A stretch of 64,000 nt of DNA from Symsagittifera roscoffensis (GCF_963678635.1 NC_087065.1:26991254-27055253), one strand, 5' to 3'. Counted from the first letter of the stretch, positions 44,458 through 56,384 are shown. Notes: generated by a model not told the origin, from the letters alone. Program-made: numbers and translations.

Positions 44458-46619
44458 TTGTCACAAAACATGCAACGGGAAGACTCATTAGGAGAAACGA
44501 CTACGACTCCCAGGCTGAGCACGGTAAGCACGCAGAGGTTTAAATCGTGGAGTAGCGAATCTTCGATTAGCAGCATTTCCGGCGTTTTTGCTTGTGAAGC
44601 AACGAGTGAAGGTCATAGTGATCTTTCAGTGAGCGGAAAGAAACTAAGAAGTGAGAAGATTCTAGATGGTGATGAAGGGCGAAACGCCGAGGGCGGGCTG
44701 GCGAACATGACACCAACGGAACACTTCGAGGAAGGGGAGCAAACGCTAATACGACCCGAGCACCACCAGGAGGACCCGCATGAGCCCGGTGAGGACTTGG
44801 AACAGGAAAGGGTAGAAAAACCCCGGAGAACCTCGGAGCATTCCCAAGCTGATGCATGAGAGGAACTGTTGTTCAAAAGCACGTCCAAACCGGGGACCAA
44901 GAGCAATAATCGAAGAAAGGAACAATCCTCTCTAGTCAAGCAAGGCAAGAATGCGATGATGTCTAGCAACAGTCTCAGGGAAGAGCAATAAGTTCAAAAG
45001 CAAGGAAGAGTTTCAAGACGATGTACGATGAACGCATGGCACCGCTCCGATCAGACGGATTGTCTTCTGTCTTTGACCATCCGGGACTGATGCACTCGGA
45101 CACGGACTTCACACCTAGCCCGAGACAGGAGAAGAGTAGGAAAGCGATGTCAAATTCGCCATCAAGGACGATGTCAGATGGGATGATGATAGGAACATCT
45201 TCGACATTCGACAGGCTGATGATGTGGGCACACAGGAAGGTGGTGCATCATCGAGCACCAGGCTGCAACCTCAAATGACCTCATCGTCTCCAGGTCTTAC
45301 CCCAGTGTTGGGAACGGCCAATGATGTGAGTGGCATGTTTGCCAACGTAATGACAAGCCATGAAGAACTGCGACAAGACATGACGAAAAGGATCGACCGA
45401 GTGAAAGAAAGGGCTGAACAGGGCCATGAAGGGTTAAGAGACGAACTGGCAGATGCGAAACTACAAGCCAGAAGTGAACAGGCTCAATTTATTCGAAACA
45501 CCGATCAGTGCTGTGCGGAGACCTTAGCTCTAGCAACCAAGGAGTCAGCAGAAAGAAACAGCAGGATGACAAGAGAGATCGAGCGGTTATTGAAGGATCG
45601 TGACAACACGTACCCTCACACATTCTTTAGCTTGGAGAAGAAATTAGATGCGAAGGCTGACCTTATGATGCGCAAGCTTGATGAAATCTTGAAATGCAGC
45701 AACCTAGAGAATCATTGCGGTTCAACGGAAGACTCGTGTCAGGCCACTGACGGATCCGGAAACCACCGTCACGCAGAGGCTCCACCGAGATCAAGAACGA
45801 GTTTTGAGCCTAACCTAAGGAGAGACCTAGGGCAGCCCCGTCGAGGGCAGGTTGGACGAATCCGATCATGCCAGAAGCGGATGCCACATCGAGGGCACGC
45901 TTGCGCACGGGGCCTCAGGTCAGATCAGTACCAGATTTGACCACCGTCTCACTTGACACTACGATGCACGCTTCAATGTTTGAGCCATTAAACAGGTCTC
46001 TTGAGACGTTCATTACTAAGCTCTCGAAGTCTACTGAGAGAAGAGAGAGGTCACGAGGGACACTCAAGAAACCGAAGTCGTACAAGGACGAGTCAGATGG
46101 CTGTATTGATACCTGGATACAAGCGATTAAGTTCCATTTCGAGGAAGAAAACCTCTCCAAGAAACAGGATGTAGCGCACTGACGAGTAACTTAGAGGGCA
46201 TGGCCCTGAGCTTTGTGATGGCAAAAAGGACGAATGAACGAGACAGTGCTCGCAAAATCATCAACATCTTGCTGAATCGTTTCGGCTAAGGTGTACAGGG
46301 GCATCAGGCCATAATGGAGTTTGAGAAGAGGCGTCAAAGAGATGATGAGTCAATCGACAAGTTTTTTGTCGACCTCGAGTTGCTTAGAAGGAGAAGTAAT
46401 CCCGACGAGAGGATCTCGGAACGAAATTTGGCCATAGCCTCGAAGTTCAAGGATGGAGTAAAGAGTGATGAACTGAAAACCCTGCTGGCGACACACTTTA
46501 CCTTGTCAGCAGACTCCGTGCCGACACCCAATGATCTGCGCATGAAATCACGCGAACATCTGCTCATAAAAACCTGCTCAAAATCGTTACAACAATTACG
46601 GCAACTACAGCGGAATTAA
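44458..46619 (+). pseudogene. gag: gag, broken
   Basis: Pieces in several frames: 44458-44859 Ser/Glu-rich head; 45021-45278 and 45224-45940, the latter with a coiled coil (EELRQDMTKRIDRVKERAEQ and on to about 45700) and an Arg-rich end; 45868-46182, the start of the capsid (SYKDESDGCIDTWIQAIKFH); and 46314-46619, its end (FEKRRQRDDESIDKFFVDLE..), the usual retrotransposon-gag fold. Two stops and four frame changes. Confidence 0.75.
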
Positions 46620-46677
46620 CACTAGCACATTTTCTGATTGGTATAAGCCTCGTGACGACATGGACAAAAAGAGGTGA

Positions 46678-47143
46678 TGCGCTAATTGTGGTTCGCTGGA
46701 GCATCACGTGCCAGCCTGTTCCACTTATAAAAAAAACGATGAAAGCGATTGATCACTTTCTTGACGATGTCGAGACCACGAAGAATATGTGAGAGGGCTC
46801 ATGGCTCATAATGAAGTATGGGCCGAGGTGCTTCTTTTGCAATCTGGAAGGATATTTCAAAACAATCTGCGCTCAGTTCTGGGATGCAGTTTTAGACGCG
46901 AAGCATCCCCGCCACGAAGAGGCGGCCCTATCAGGAGTCAAGGCTAGTCGAGCACGCCTATTGAACGAAGCTGAGTCGCGTAAGAAAGAAGTGACCCAAG
47001 GCACATTCACGACTAAAAAGTCAAGACGTTGCCTGATGACGCAATTGCCTCGAGCTTGGAGGCTCAGTCAAAGTAGATTATGGCTTAGCGGCTCGGACCG
47101 CATTACAGAATATTCCGCAAGAGTTGGCCACGAAAGAAGTTGA
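46678..47143 (+). pseudogene. Nucleocapsid zinc knuckles, broken
   Basis: First knuckle at 46678-46719: CANCGSLEHHVPAC (CX2CX4HX4C), directly after an in-frame TGA. Second at 46829-46870: CFFCNLEGYFKTIC, where Tyr has replaced the His ligand. It is followed by DAKHPRHEEAALSGVKASRA. Confidence 0.7.
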
Positions 47144-47255
47144 GCAGTGGGTAACATCTGAACTAGAAAACACAGAGCTGGGGGAGAAGCTTGACATACT
47201 AGAGAAGGCAGAGAAAGAAGAGGACAACCAGGAACCCTAGAAATGGAGTCTGAAG

Positions 47256-48648
47256 TTGAATGTCATCTCAGGGAAGATCTTCGGCATGACAAGAGAAGAG
47301 ACAAAAATAATGTCGATAAAATCGGTCGCAGGGCATCAGGTAGTAAAGAAGTTGAGTGAGCCATCTGAGATCACGCTGGTACACCTGGACATCTATGCTG
47401 ACTTCTTGAGAGAAAAAGAGCCCATTTTGGGTTCTAAGACCGTGAGAGCGTTACTCACGACCGGTGGACTGAGGCTAATGAGAGTGGATGGGCATTATAT
47501 AGAAGTCTATGGCCCATTGCCCGATTCTGATGAACGTGGACGGCATAAAAAATTACGTCAAGGCCAGTGACCAAGTAGGCCGGTTCTACATAAGTCAAGA
47601 AGAGCTCAAGGTCCGACGAATTGGACACAATGCCATGCGCGAGCAGGATGCGGTCCACATAGGCTGTAAAGCCGATCTGGCAGCACACGTATTGGACGTA
47701 CAGGGCAGACAACTCTCCGTGAAGGGACTGCTCGACACCGGAGCGGTGGTCAGTTTCATGCCCATAAGCACGGGGACTGACATGGGCTTCGATAGGTCGG
47801 ATGTGATTCCGACTAATACCAGAGTAGAAGCGGCTAATCAGGGTGCAGTATACGTGACTGGAAGGACGTTAGGAGGAAGGCATCTCTGGATGAGTTTACT
47901 AGTCGTCGAAAATCTTGACGAGTCCCACCAGTTCATCCTAGAATGAGACTTCGTTCGCAACATCGACGTCACGATCGAACTCAACGACGGGTTGATACGG
48001 ATCTAGGAACCCGAGAGGAAGTACGAAAAGAAACCCGTTAATAAAAACCTGATCAACCAAGCAAAGGTGCCAATTCTTCTAGATCGGAAGGTTAGGTTAA
48101 AATCAAATCGAGCTAAAATAGCGACTTTTAGGATGAGGAGATTTAATGAGCTTAGTAACAACAGACAGGTGTGTCTGGTCCACCAACTAAACAGTGAGAG
48201 TTCAGCTATTTTAGGAAGAAGCTTCTCACTCACTCAGAGCGGACTAAATGTGAGTGGATTGTTGAACACACAGGCAACGACAGTCACGATACAAACGAAG
48301 CTTGGCTATGCGTTTCCTCTAAACACAGACTATCAGAGTTCGGAGAACTTGAAAAAGTTTAAAGTAACGGAGTGTCCATTACATAATAACCAAGATTGTA
48401 TGCTTAAAAGGATCAATGAATTGAAGTCTTGTAAGAAAGTGGTTTCCATGAAATCAGAGACAAGCGATGTGCTGTCCAGTTGCTCGAATTTCCCTGAGAG
48501 ATCAATAGACATAGAATTGGCAGTAAATAAGCCAGTCCTACCTGAGATAGAAGACCTAAAAGGTAAAATATCGGATAAAGAACTGGACTCTCTTAGAGCA
48601 GTGTTGAATCGAACGCGGACGTTTTTTCAAAGCATAAAGCTGACATAG
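47256..48648 (+). pseudogene. pro: Aspartic protease and linker, broken
   Basis: In frame 47509-47946, LLDTGAVVSFMP (DTG at 47734-47742) is the aspartic protease active site. The flap and C-terminal part continue as VYVTGRTLGGRHLWMSLLVV. A TGA at 47944 and a TAG at 48004 interrupt the later DVTIELNDG and ERKYEKKPV segments. Frame 48067-48648 links to RT and ends in an acidic LRAVLNRTRTFFQS block that precedes RT in Gypsy polyproteins. Confidence 0.7.
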
Positions 48649-48722
48649 GTTGCTACAATTTTGTAGAACATGAATTAGAGAAAGAAGAGGGTTCGATACC
48701 TCACAAGGAGGGAGCTAGGAGA

Positions 48723-49460
48723 ATGACCACACAGAAGCCGGAAGCATGCCGGAAAGAGATTGAAATGTTGATGGACTACGACACGATTGAACCATCGAAC
48801 TCTCCGTGGGCTTGCGGCGTAGTCTTGGCAAAAAAAGGGGGGCAACTTAGGTTTTGTTGTGATTTCCGTTACCTGAACGCGGTAACGATAAAGGACGCAT
48901 ACCCGATTACCCGCATCGATGAGACCCTCTCCATGTTGGGAGATGCGAAATTCTTCACGACGTTGAATTTAGGCTCTGCGTTCTGTCAAGTGCCCCTCAA
49001 AAAACAGGATCGAGAGAAAACAGGCTTCATGTGTGAACTGGGACTGTTGCAGTGAAAAAGAACGCCGTTTTGGACTACGCAATGCGACGGTCACATTCCA
49101 ACGATCAATGGCCCGGGCACTCACGAATGTGACTAAATAATATGGCAGCCTCATAATGTGTTACGTTGAAGACGTGGTGATTGCGACACCAACGCTGGAG
49201 GACCATATAGAGAGACTAGACGAGATCTTTACTTGCATGAAACAGGCCGGCCTGAAACGTAAGCATCCAAGTGCAAAATCCTGAGAGACTCAATCAAGTA
49301 TCTGGGTCGCCTCGTAGATAAATACGGAGTCAGACCAGATCCTGAAGCGGTTGAAGCAGTATTGACGTGGAAAGCACCGAAGACCGACACGCAATTGATG
49401 AGCTTTCTCGGATTCGCTAACTACTACCGAGAGTTTATCAAAGGGTATGCTGCCAAGATA
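48723..49460 (+). pseudogene. pol: Reverse transcriptase, catalytic residues lost
   Basis: NSPWACGVVLAKKGG, RFCCDFRYLNAVTIKDAYPI and FTTLNLGSAFCQVPL identify the Gypsy RT. The motif A aspartate is Asn (codon 48966-48968) and the YxDD box is YVED (49162-49173). A stop at about 49054 and frame changes follow. The C-terminal connection KYGVRPDPEAVEAVL..LMSFLGFANYYREFIKGYA is intact to about 49450. Confidence 0.85.
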
Positions 49461-49468
49461 TACCTTAT

Positions 49469-49984
49469 ATGCAGCAGTTGATGCTAAATAGGGGTAAGAA
49501 ATTCAGCTGGACTGACGAGGCTCAGGTTTCTTTTGAGAAGATTAAGCGCGAACTTTGCGATGCTCCGGTCCTCGTTATTCCGACAGAGAAAGGGATGTTT
49601 GTGCTGGACACAGACGGATCAGTAGTTGCAATATCGGGCATATTTCACCAGGAACAAGAATGGAACGGAAGGACTGTTCTCCCGCCAATAGCCTATGGGA
49701 GTAAAGTCCTAAGCGACACTGAATTGAAAAACGGTGCACCGAAAGCCGAGATGTTCGCAGTGATTACCTTTGTCGAAAAGTTTAGGGCCTACTTAGGGAG
49801 TGCTCCATTCAAGTTGCGTGTGGTCAACCGAGCTCTTGCCTGGCTAAAGGCTTATTCGATGGACCACAGCTATAGCGGTCGCTGGATCGTGCGTTTGGAT
49901 GGCTATCACATGAATATAAAGCCTCGAACACGTGACAAACACCAGATTGCCGACAGCCTCAGCAAGAAAGCGGAGTTTTACTAG
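49469..49984 (+). pseudogene. pol: RNase H domain
   Basis: 171 codons: FSWTDEAQVSFEKIKRELCD, the first catalytic aspartate in VLDTDGSVVAIS, IAYGSKVLSDTELKNGAPKAE (Glu), and KPRTRDKHQIADSLSKK near the end (Asp). It is the best preserved part of pol, continuing the frame lost in RT. Confidence 0.8.
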
Positions 49985-50507
49985 CGATTAGAAGAGAAGC
50001 AAGCAAACCAGGCAGAAATTAAGGATGGCTTTTCCTTTCTAGATAAAGACACCTATGACAAGCTGCCACTCACCAGGTGGCTTGATAAGTCCGGGCATCC
50101 CATACAGGAAACCCTGAACTTCCCATAGAAAAGGCTGCTGAGATAAAATTGTTGACAAAGAGTGATCCGGTTCCTTTGGATGTGCTGCTAGTTCGCTGAA
50201 ACCTGGTGAAACAAGAACTTACCAGGCTAGGCATCAAGAGCATAGCTCTGTTAAACAAAACGGTGAACGTAGCACGGATGTCATGCGGAAACTCCGTGAC
50301 CTGCTTGACAGAGAGGATGAAAGGCATGACGTGAATGGATTGCCGATCGATAGTGAATCAGTTAGCGTGTTCGATACCAAAAAATGTCATTTTGAGGACA
50401 TCGTATGTGGAACGCCAACAAGCAACCGGCACTTAAACCGCTCAAGAGGTCAGTGTTAAGTTAAGATCCAGCGTGACAAGAGGAGATTTGAGTTCACTGA
50501 TGCAAAG

Positions 50508-50732
50508 GTGGAGTACGATATGAGCTCGGACTGTTTATCCGGAGATGAAACATTGTCCGGGGAGTCAAGTCATGTCTGGCGTGGCCAGGATGATTTGTCC
50601 GGGGAGTCCACGCTAAAACGACAAAGGGACAAAATTTTGTCCGGGGAGTCAAGAAACGTCAAGAACAGATCAGAGGGCGGCGATGCGAATTCCATCAGCT
50701 CGAGTGATGGGTCAAAGTCTCAGTCTTGGTAG
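50508..50732 (+). pseudogene. LSGES-repeat linker between RNase H and integrase
   Basis: Three LSGES repeats encoded by exact TGTCCGGGGAGT copies at 50554-50565, 50596-50607 and 50639-50650, preceded by LSGDE. A fourth exact copy lies at the polypurine tract. Disordered, charged linker. Confidence 0.6.
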
Positions 50733-50739
50733 AACGTAT

Positions 50740-51290
50740 CAGAAACTACCTCCAATTCCGAACTCTCGGAGGTTGCGATTCATTCTTTGCTAGTACAATG
50801 GAAGCAGCGAAATGACTGAGATAGGCACTTGCCGCAGGTGATGGGCGCTTACAATATCACCGAACACTCCACCACTGGAATAAGCCCGCACATGATGTTA
50901 ACATGCCACGAGAAGCCCTTCAATCAACGATCTTCTACCCTGAGTACGAGGGTCGGAGAAGAGCACCACAAACGCACGTGCGTGACATGATCAGGAGGCA
51001 GCAGGAACTCAATGATCTGTGCAGGAGAACCACGCAGCAGGCTCAAGTCAGGCGGAAAAAAAGGTTTGACAAGAGGACCACTGATGCAAAAGCCTACTCA
51101 GTTGGGGACTATGTCTGGGTGTTCCAGGAAGTCTTTCCTCCAAAAGGAAACAAAAAAAATACTAAAAAATTGGCGTGGCTCAATTCAAATAACTGAAGTG
51201 CACCAAAGTGGTCGTTTTTATCGATTAAGCACCGGACGGGCAGCTCATTTTGAGAATATCAAACCGCACAATGCCTCATCGGAGGACTGG
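50740..51290 (+). pseudogene. pol: Integrase C-terminal part only
   Basis: RHLPQVMGAYNITEHSTTGI..HMML is the end of the integrase core. It is followed by RRQQELNDLCRRTTQQAQ, RKKRFDKRT..YSVGDYVWVF (the GPY/F-module entry) and RFYRLSTGRAAHFENIKPHN. The HHCC finger and the DDE triad are not recognisable between 49984 and 50740, a span too short to hold them as well as the linker. Confidence 0.72.
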
Positions 51291-52127
51291 TGCATTCCGG
51301 CTGACATGCATGGTGAAGACTACTTGATAGTCAACCCGGCCTGCGAGATGAACGAAAGAGGCACACGCGACAAAAACAACGGGAATGAAGTGGTAGATGA
51401 CTGTGATCTGCCATTCGACCTAGAATTAACCGAGCCAGTGGAAGTTGATGACGAAACCCTACCATATACCGAAGAGGCCTGGGACTGCCCCGAGCAGACC
51501 GAAGTTGATAAAGGAGTAGAGCCTGACTTTCCCTTCACCATGGAGATGCGGCAGGGCAAGACGGGAAGGAATAAAAAGAAATACAACCCTTATGGTGAAG
51601 ATTTTGCCGTAGACAGAATTGTTTTGAGCGATGTGGCGGATTCGATATTTGGTCTGGACGAAATAGTGGTGTCACAGAAGATCAACGAGACAGACCAGGA
51701 CTGGATCGACGATCGCTCAGAGCCGGATGTTGAATTCGAACCTGATGTGAAACAGATGCATGAGAATGAGTTAACAAACCTACGAGTACTCGAATGGCTC
51801 CCTGATCTACCTGCAGATGCTAAGGAGACAATCCTGTTGACTCAGGATATCGATCAGACTAGCATCGATTATGTTACTCGCGACAACACCGAGTCCAACT
51901 GGGTCGCTCCAGATGGTCCCTTACGTGTTCCCGCATCCAATCTCGATCTGCTCGATTCTGGGCGATCGGCAGGGACGCCGATGGATATTTCTGTCCGCGG
52001 AGTGGAGGTAGGACTCACCTACACCGAAAATTTTATGATCAAAAAATTAAAATCGGCAAGGGAAACAGGAGAACTAGAAACAGAGGGCAAAAATGCTGAG
52101 AAAACGCTTTTTTGGACAAATTTTTGA
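51291..52127 (+). pseudogene. Acidic C-terminal tail of pol
   Basis: Continuous with the integrase frame (51012-52127): highly acidic, with EDWCIPADMHGEDYL, then KKYNPYGEDFAVDRIV and a Leu/Asp-rich end. No domain known to me. The longest undamaged frame in the element. Confidence 0.55.
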
Positions 52128-52200
52128 ATCATATTTTGATCTACCGAATCACTACTCAAACAACATCCTTGTCACTGACAGTGATTTCATAATCACGTAA

Positions 52201-52598
52201 CGTACGTGCGCTATAGCGATAACCGCGGATGTAAGTTTTAAAGCAGCACTAGCGGCCGACTTTAAGAGAGAGTACAAGAATATCGAGTTTTTGTGGAAAC
52301 AGAGGCCTGGTGTGGGAAGGATGATAGCGCTGGCCCCTGATTCATCACAGATACCAGGAAAATACTTGTTTTTCTTGGTAACTAAAGCCAATGACAGAAA
52401 CCAGGTGATTCCCGAGAGTTTAGTGCTGGTACTAATTCGACTCAGGGATTTCCTAGTTGAGAGGACAGCGACCTCGCTCTCCTTGCCGTCTATGATCCCA
52501 ATAGGGGAAAATTGTATCCGAGAGAGCAATATGCCCAAGCACATGTAATATTCTCGGAAGCGGACATAGAGGTGTATTTACATAAAAATATTATCTGA
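52201..52598 (+). pseudogene. Macro-domain-like segment (OARD1/TARG1 type)
   Basis: After an in-frame TAA at 52198, CAIAITADVSFKAALAADFK, a WKQRPGVGRMIAL block, GKYLFFLVTKAND, VLIRLRDFLVERTATSLSLP, then (after a one-base loss near 52489) YDPNRGKLYPREQYAQAHVI and ADIEVYLHK. This order matches the macro domain of ADP-ribosyl-glutamate hydrolases: VSxDxxMxxGIAxxFK, then GxV, YIYYLxTK, SxPRIGCGL, and IxVY at the end. The GAGIA loop is KAALA and the GCG segment is absent, so catalysis is doubtful. Homology inferred by eye. Confidence 0.5.
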
Positions 52599-52962
52599 GC
52601 ATATGCTAGAGCCACATTCAGTGCTAAAAGTTTTTGTTAGGTTTACTTTTTAGGCATTAGGATTAGGTTTTAGGTATAATTAAAAGGTACTAGGTTTATA
52701 TGTAATAGTGTTGATGTATGATATTTTTTATTTTATATCTTATGTTATCGTTAAGTTCTGTTTTATGTGATGTTTATCTTATGTTAATCTGGACCACTCC
52801 AGGCGCGAAAGGTGACAGCGTTCAATTATATTACTTTGACAAGATCGCAGGTGGACGATCCACCTTGGCGCTAGCATTTAAACTCAAAACAAAAAGAAAG
52901 TTTCAACTGACTGCTTTTTAACGGAATGAATGAACCCTTGATGCTAGAATGAGATAGCTGGC
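52599..52962. other. Spacer inside the Gypsy element
   Basis: AT-rich. The frame 52718-52921 begins with a hydrophobic stretch (FFILYLMLSLSSVLC) that might be a signal or membrane segment; otherwise unassigned. Confidence 0.35.
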
Positions 52963-53812
52963 ATGATTAAACTCAGTCGTGAATTGTCTTTCAGATCGCC
53001 GCACTCCTTTGGGAAGAGTAGGCCGCGGGGACCGCCCAACAAAAATAGTGGTAATGCCGGTACCGCCGAGCGGATAGGAATTGACTCATGCGATGGAGCC
53101 AGGTCTCGGCGTACAAGGGGATTGTATGCTGGGAGAAACGCCAATGCCAATACGCCCCAGTTCCTCAGCGCAGCCTCTCTTCGGATCGAAAAGATCACGC
53201 GATGATCCGGCCCCATCGCTTTTTGTGGACTCACCAACCGCAACTCAACTATCAAAGAAGGTGAGAATGAACGAGATCGAAAGACAGACGGCGGAGACCA
53301 GTTAAACTCTCGAAAAAAGGGATAAGGACTGGGAAGAATTGTGCGCCAAGTTTGATGAGTACAAGGAGAAAGCGAAGAATTGTGACGATTGAAAGTGAAA
53401 GTTCGACTAGTTACAGATCGCTTTCAAGGAGGAGGAGATCAAGCATCTGAAGGAGCTCTACAATGCGAGAGTGAGCAAGTTGTCACCAGATGTCCGGGCA
53501 ATGATGAGCCCTGATACGACGACCAAGGCTAAGGCTCAAGAACTTTATAGACCGAGTGAGATGACAGCCCCGCAACGAATGAGTCGGCCTTCAAATGCGA
53601 GAGTTACGATACTTGATCCCTCAGATACCTACCTGGCACCTCAGTTTCAGGAGAAGTTCGAGCAGGTGGACAGAGCTACGATGCAGGAGATACACCGAGC
53701 AAGGGACAGAAGCTTGGGTAGGATCGTTTCTTCTCAGCGTGCAGGCCAGTCAGCCATCAGGAAAGCAAAAATAACAGATCTCAAAGAGCCGGCGGGAGTG
53801 GAGCCAAATTGA
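52963..53812 (+). pseudogene. Accessory protein head with coiled coil
   Basis: Starts at ATG 52963, changes frame near 53080, and runs to 53812 in one frame broken by TAA at about 53303 and three stops near 53390-53412. Pro/Ser-rich first third (SSSAQPLFGSKRSRDD), then a charged helical stretch (EKRDKDWEELCAKFDEYKEK; FKEEEIKHLKELYNARVSKL). It leads by one more frame change into the SGNH region. Confidence 0.5.
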
Positions 53813-56025
53813 GGTCGCGAGTGATCGACATCCGAAAGGATCTCAACACCCGAAAGAATTTCGTGCAGGTTGCCGCAGAACACCCGAGGGCGTGCCTGAA
53901 TGGTATGACCTGGAACCCGGCGACGATCCACCAACCGGTGCCAACTGGCAGCCAACACCTGAATAATGGTGATAGCATATTGAGGGATCTGAAAGATATC
54001 CTCGTGGTGGGGTAGACCGCTGTAATCTCCTTTGGCGGAGCCTCTGTGGCTCAAGTGATTAAAATGATGGAGCTGCAGAACGACGATAAAGTGGATACGC
54101 TAACCCTGATGATAGGGACGAACAAAAATTGGAGGAATCCTGTCACCCCTGAGGCGAAGTGAGAATCGTTACTGATCTGTCTGCTCAACGAACTGAAGGA
54201 GAAGAATAGACCGAGGATTGTGGTCTTGTGTACCATCCCTCTTAATCCGGACGCCGGGTCACCAGTGCCCGACTACATGAATGGGAACGTAACTCAGTTG
54301 AACGTGATGATCCAGAAACTGAGTGCAGAGAGCCCCAATTAACTCCAGTTGATGGTCGTCGAAAATGCACTGAGAATGGTGGACCACGGCGCCTTGACGA
54401 GAGACGGTATACACCTCAATACCCAACCGCGGATACAGTGGATAAACGACGCATTTCAAACGAGGATAGAAGAAATGGAAGCTGAGCTACGGACAAGGGT
54501 CAAAGCGGTGAAACGAGGTAGCCCTGCCGGTAGGGTGAGGTCCCATGTACTTCAGCCATTAGCGAATGGCCTTGGACCTCTAGCCACAGAGGCAAATATG
54601 GTGCAGCCCACTCCCAGTTCTGACGTGAGAGAAAGGTCGGGGACCGCTCCCGCTCCCCGACGTCGATCGTTGGAGAATCGACATGAGACGAGAGGTAGTC
54701 CACCACAGGTGGATCCTCAAGCAACTACGAGCAACGCAACCCAACCCTCAAGGACGCCACCGGCTCAAAGGATCTCGCAAGCAGATCCTGCAGTTGTGAT
54801 TGATACGATCAAGGTCAGTGAGTTGCTAAGGAACAGAGCAGACCCCAGCCCCTGGGGACAATATAAAGCAGACATGGCGATCAAGTTGTACATGAAGAAA
54901 CTGACCTGTCATGCGGACTCGAAGAAAATGCTGAACGGGCACGACCCTACGGTATTCGGTTTATACCGGATAGCGGGCGTAGACAGGCTTTTGACCGAAG
55001 AGGAGCAATTTAGTTCCGCCACTACCCTTCCATTGGCAGATCTGCATGGTTTGCCCTGAGACAACACCATGGTACCACTGAAAAAGATTTCATTGACGGA
55101 CGTCCGTCATCAGGTGACAGAAAGAGCCCCGACAAACCGTAAAGGGAAACTTCTAGTGGAAAACAAACCCAACAACAGGCACCACAAGATGTGCAGACAG
55201 TTCGCTAAACCCCCGCGACAGTCCGCAGTCGAGTATTTGAGGGATTACCCTAGGGTCAGTTGAGTGGAAGGCGACGAGAGAAGATACGCGCATCTGGAGT
55301 CACCAAACGGAGACAGTCTGTTTGCAGCCAATGACCCTCAGGAAATGAAGCTGGGGAAAATCTTGATAGTGGCTAGCTCCGACTACCTGTATACTCCCCG
55401 CTCGCTTTTTTGGGTGGATGTGATCTTCCTCACATCTCCCAACTTAGATTGAGGTCAAATGGTGGGAATGGCGATAAGTGTGCAGAGATTGGTGAACGTG
55501 GATCCAGAGGTAGTGATAATAGCTGGATCAAATGACCACTTGCAGAGTAGGGAACTCTTGAATGCTCTCATCGACGGATCTACCACAAGCTTGGAGGCTG
55601 TGGGGGAGGCGATCATGACACTTCTCTCTGCCATGACGGAGGCCAAGAAATCAATACGGCAATGTTTTGAGAGGCAACTGGTAAAGGTTATCTTCGTGCT
55701 GTCTCCTAGCGATGCCTCGCTACCCAAACCCCTGCAAATCGTGTACGCCATGGTCGTCCTGTTGGCGGAGGGACAATTTGATGTAATGATATCTGCACCG
55801 AACCGACAAGTGGATCCCAAACTTTACTATCCCTTCAGATCAGTACTCCCTGCGATATGGTCGCACACCTCGAACGCGATTCAAGGATTTAAGGATCATA
55901 GCACGACGCGTGTCGTGTTGGATGAGCGGTTGGGACTGGAACTTTCCAAATTCGGCCGGCTGTTGAAAATGAGGCGAGGAGTGGGTGATGAGCACCGGTT
56001 AGTACAACCATTAAAGACTTGGTGA
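53809..56025 (+). pseudogene. Accessory frame with two SGNH-hydrolase-like domains
   Basis: 739 codons in one frame with seven stops (54013 TAG, 54160 TGA, 54340 TAA, 55057, 55261, 55450 and 56023 TGA). Domain 1 (about 53950-54460): NGDSILR with the nucleophile Ser at 53974-53976, ISFGGASVAQ, LMIGTNKNW and RDGIHLNTQP with catalytic Asp/His at 54403-54414. All four SGNH blocks are therefore in order, with Asp after GTN changed to Lys. A Pro/Ser-rich linker (54500-54800) follows. Domain 2 (about 55350-55960): ILIVASSDYLYTPR, VVIIAGSNDHLQS (block III), VKVIFVLSPS; its terminal Asp-His block is unclear. Such domains deacylate small esters or act as scaffolds. Their job in an LTR element is unknown. 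Confidence 0.62.
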
Positions 56026-56099
56026 GGAGAAACGCCCTCTCAGCAGAAGAAGACCTTAAAGTAATGGCCTTGAGGACAAAGCCTCACACCAACCCTTAG

Positions 56100-56384
56100 T
56101 TGTATCTGTCAAATCGGCTGTGTGCGTTGGGGCAAGATGCCTTTGATGGTGCTCCAGCAGTAGTGAGAGAGATCCACCAGTATCTGAAGAAGATATTAGA
56201 CGCGAAAGAACAGGCCGCAGCGACGATGTTGCAACTGATGCAGCAAATCAACACATTGTCCTTGGACCGAATTCAAGCGGACGTGCTGGCTACGAAGGCT
56301 GAATATGAAAGGTCCGATGCGATTCTCGCGGAACGGGCGTGGGAACCGCGTTTATCAGCAGTTGAAGGGCATCGAGGAACTTGA
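56100..56384 (+). pseudogene. Accessory segment, helical
   Basis: QDAFDGAPAVVREIHQYLKK followed by a predicted coiled coil (AKEQAAATMLQLMQQINTLS). No family recognised. It lies in a different frame from the SGNH region. Confidence 0.35.

Noticed and set aside
44567-44969. Minus-strand ORFs opposite gag
   Set aside because: They overlap the Ser/Glu-rich gag head; Cys/Ser/Leu-rich translations are typical shadows.
53734-54236. Minus-strand ORFs opposite the SGNH region
   Set aside because: The plus frame holds ordered SGNH blocks; the reverse frames have none.
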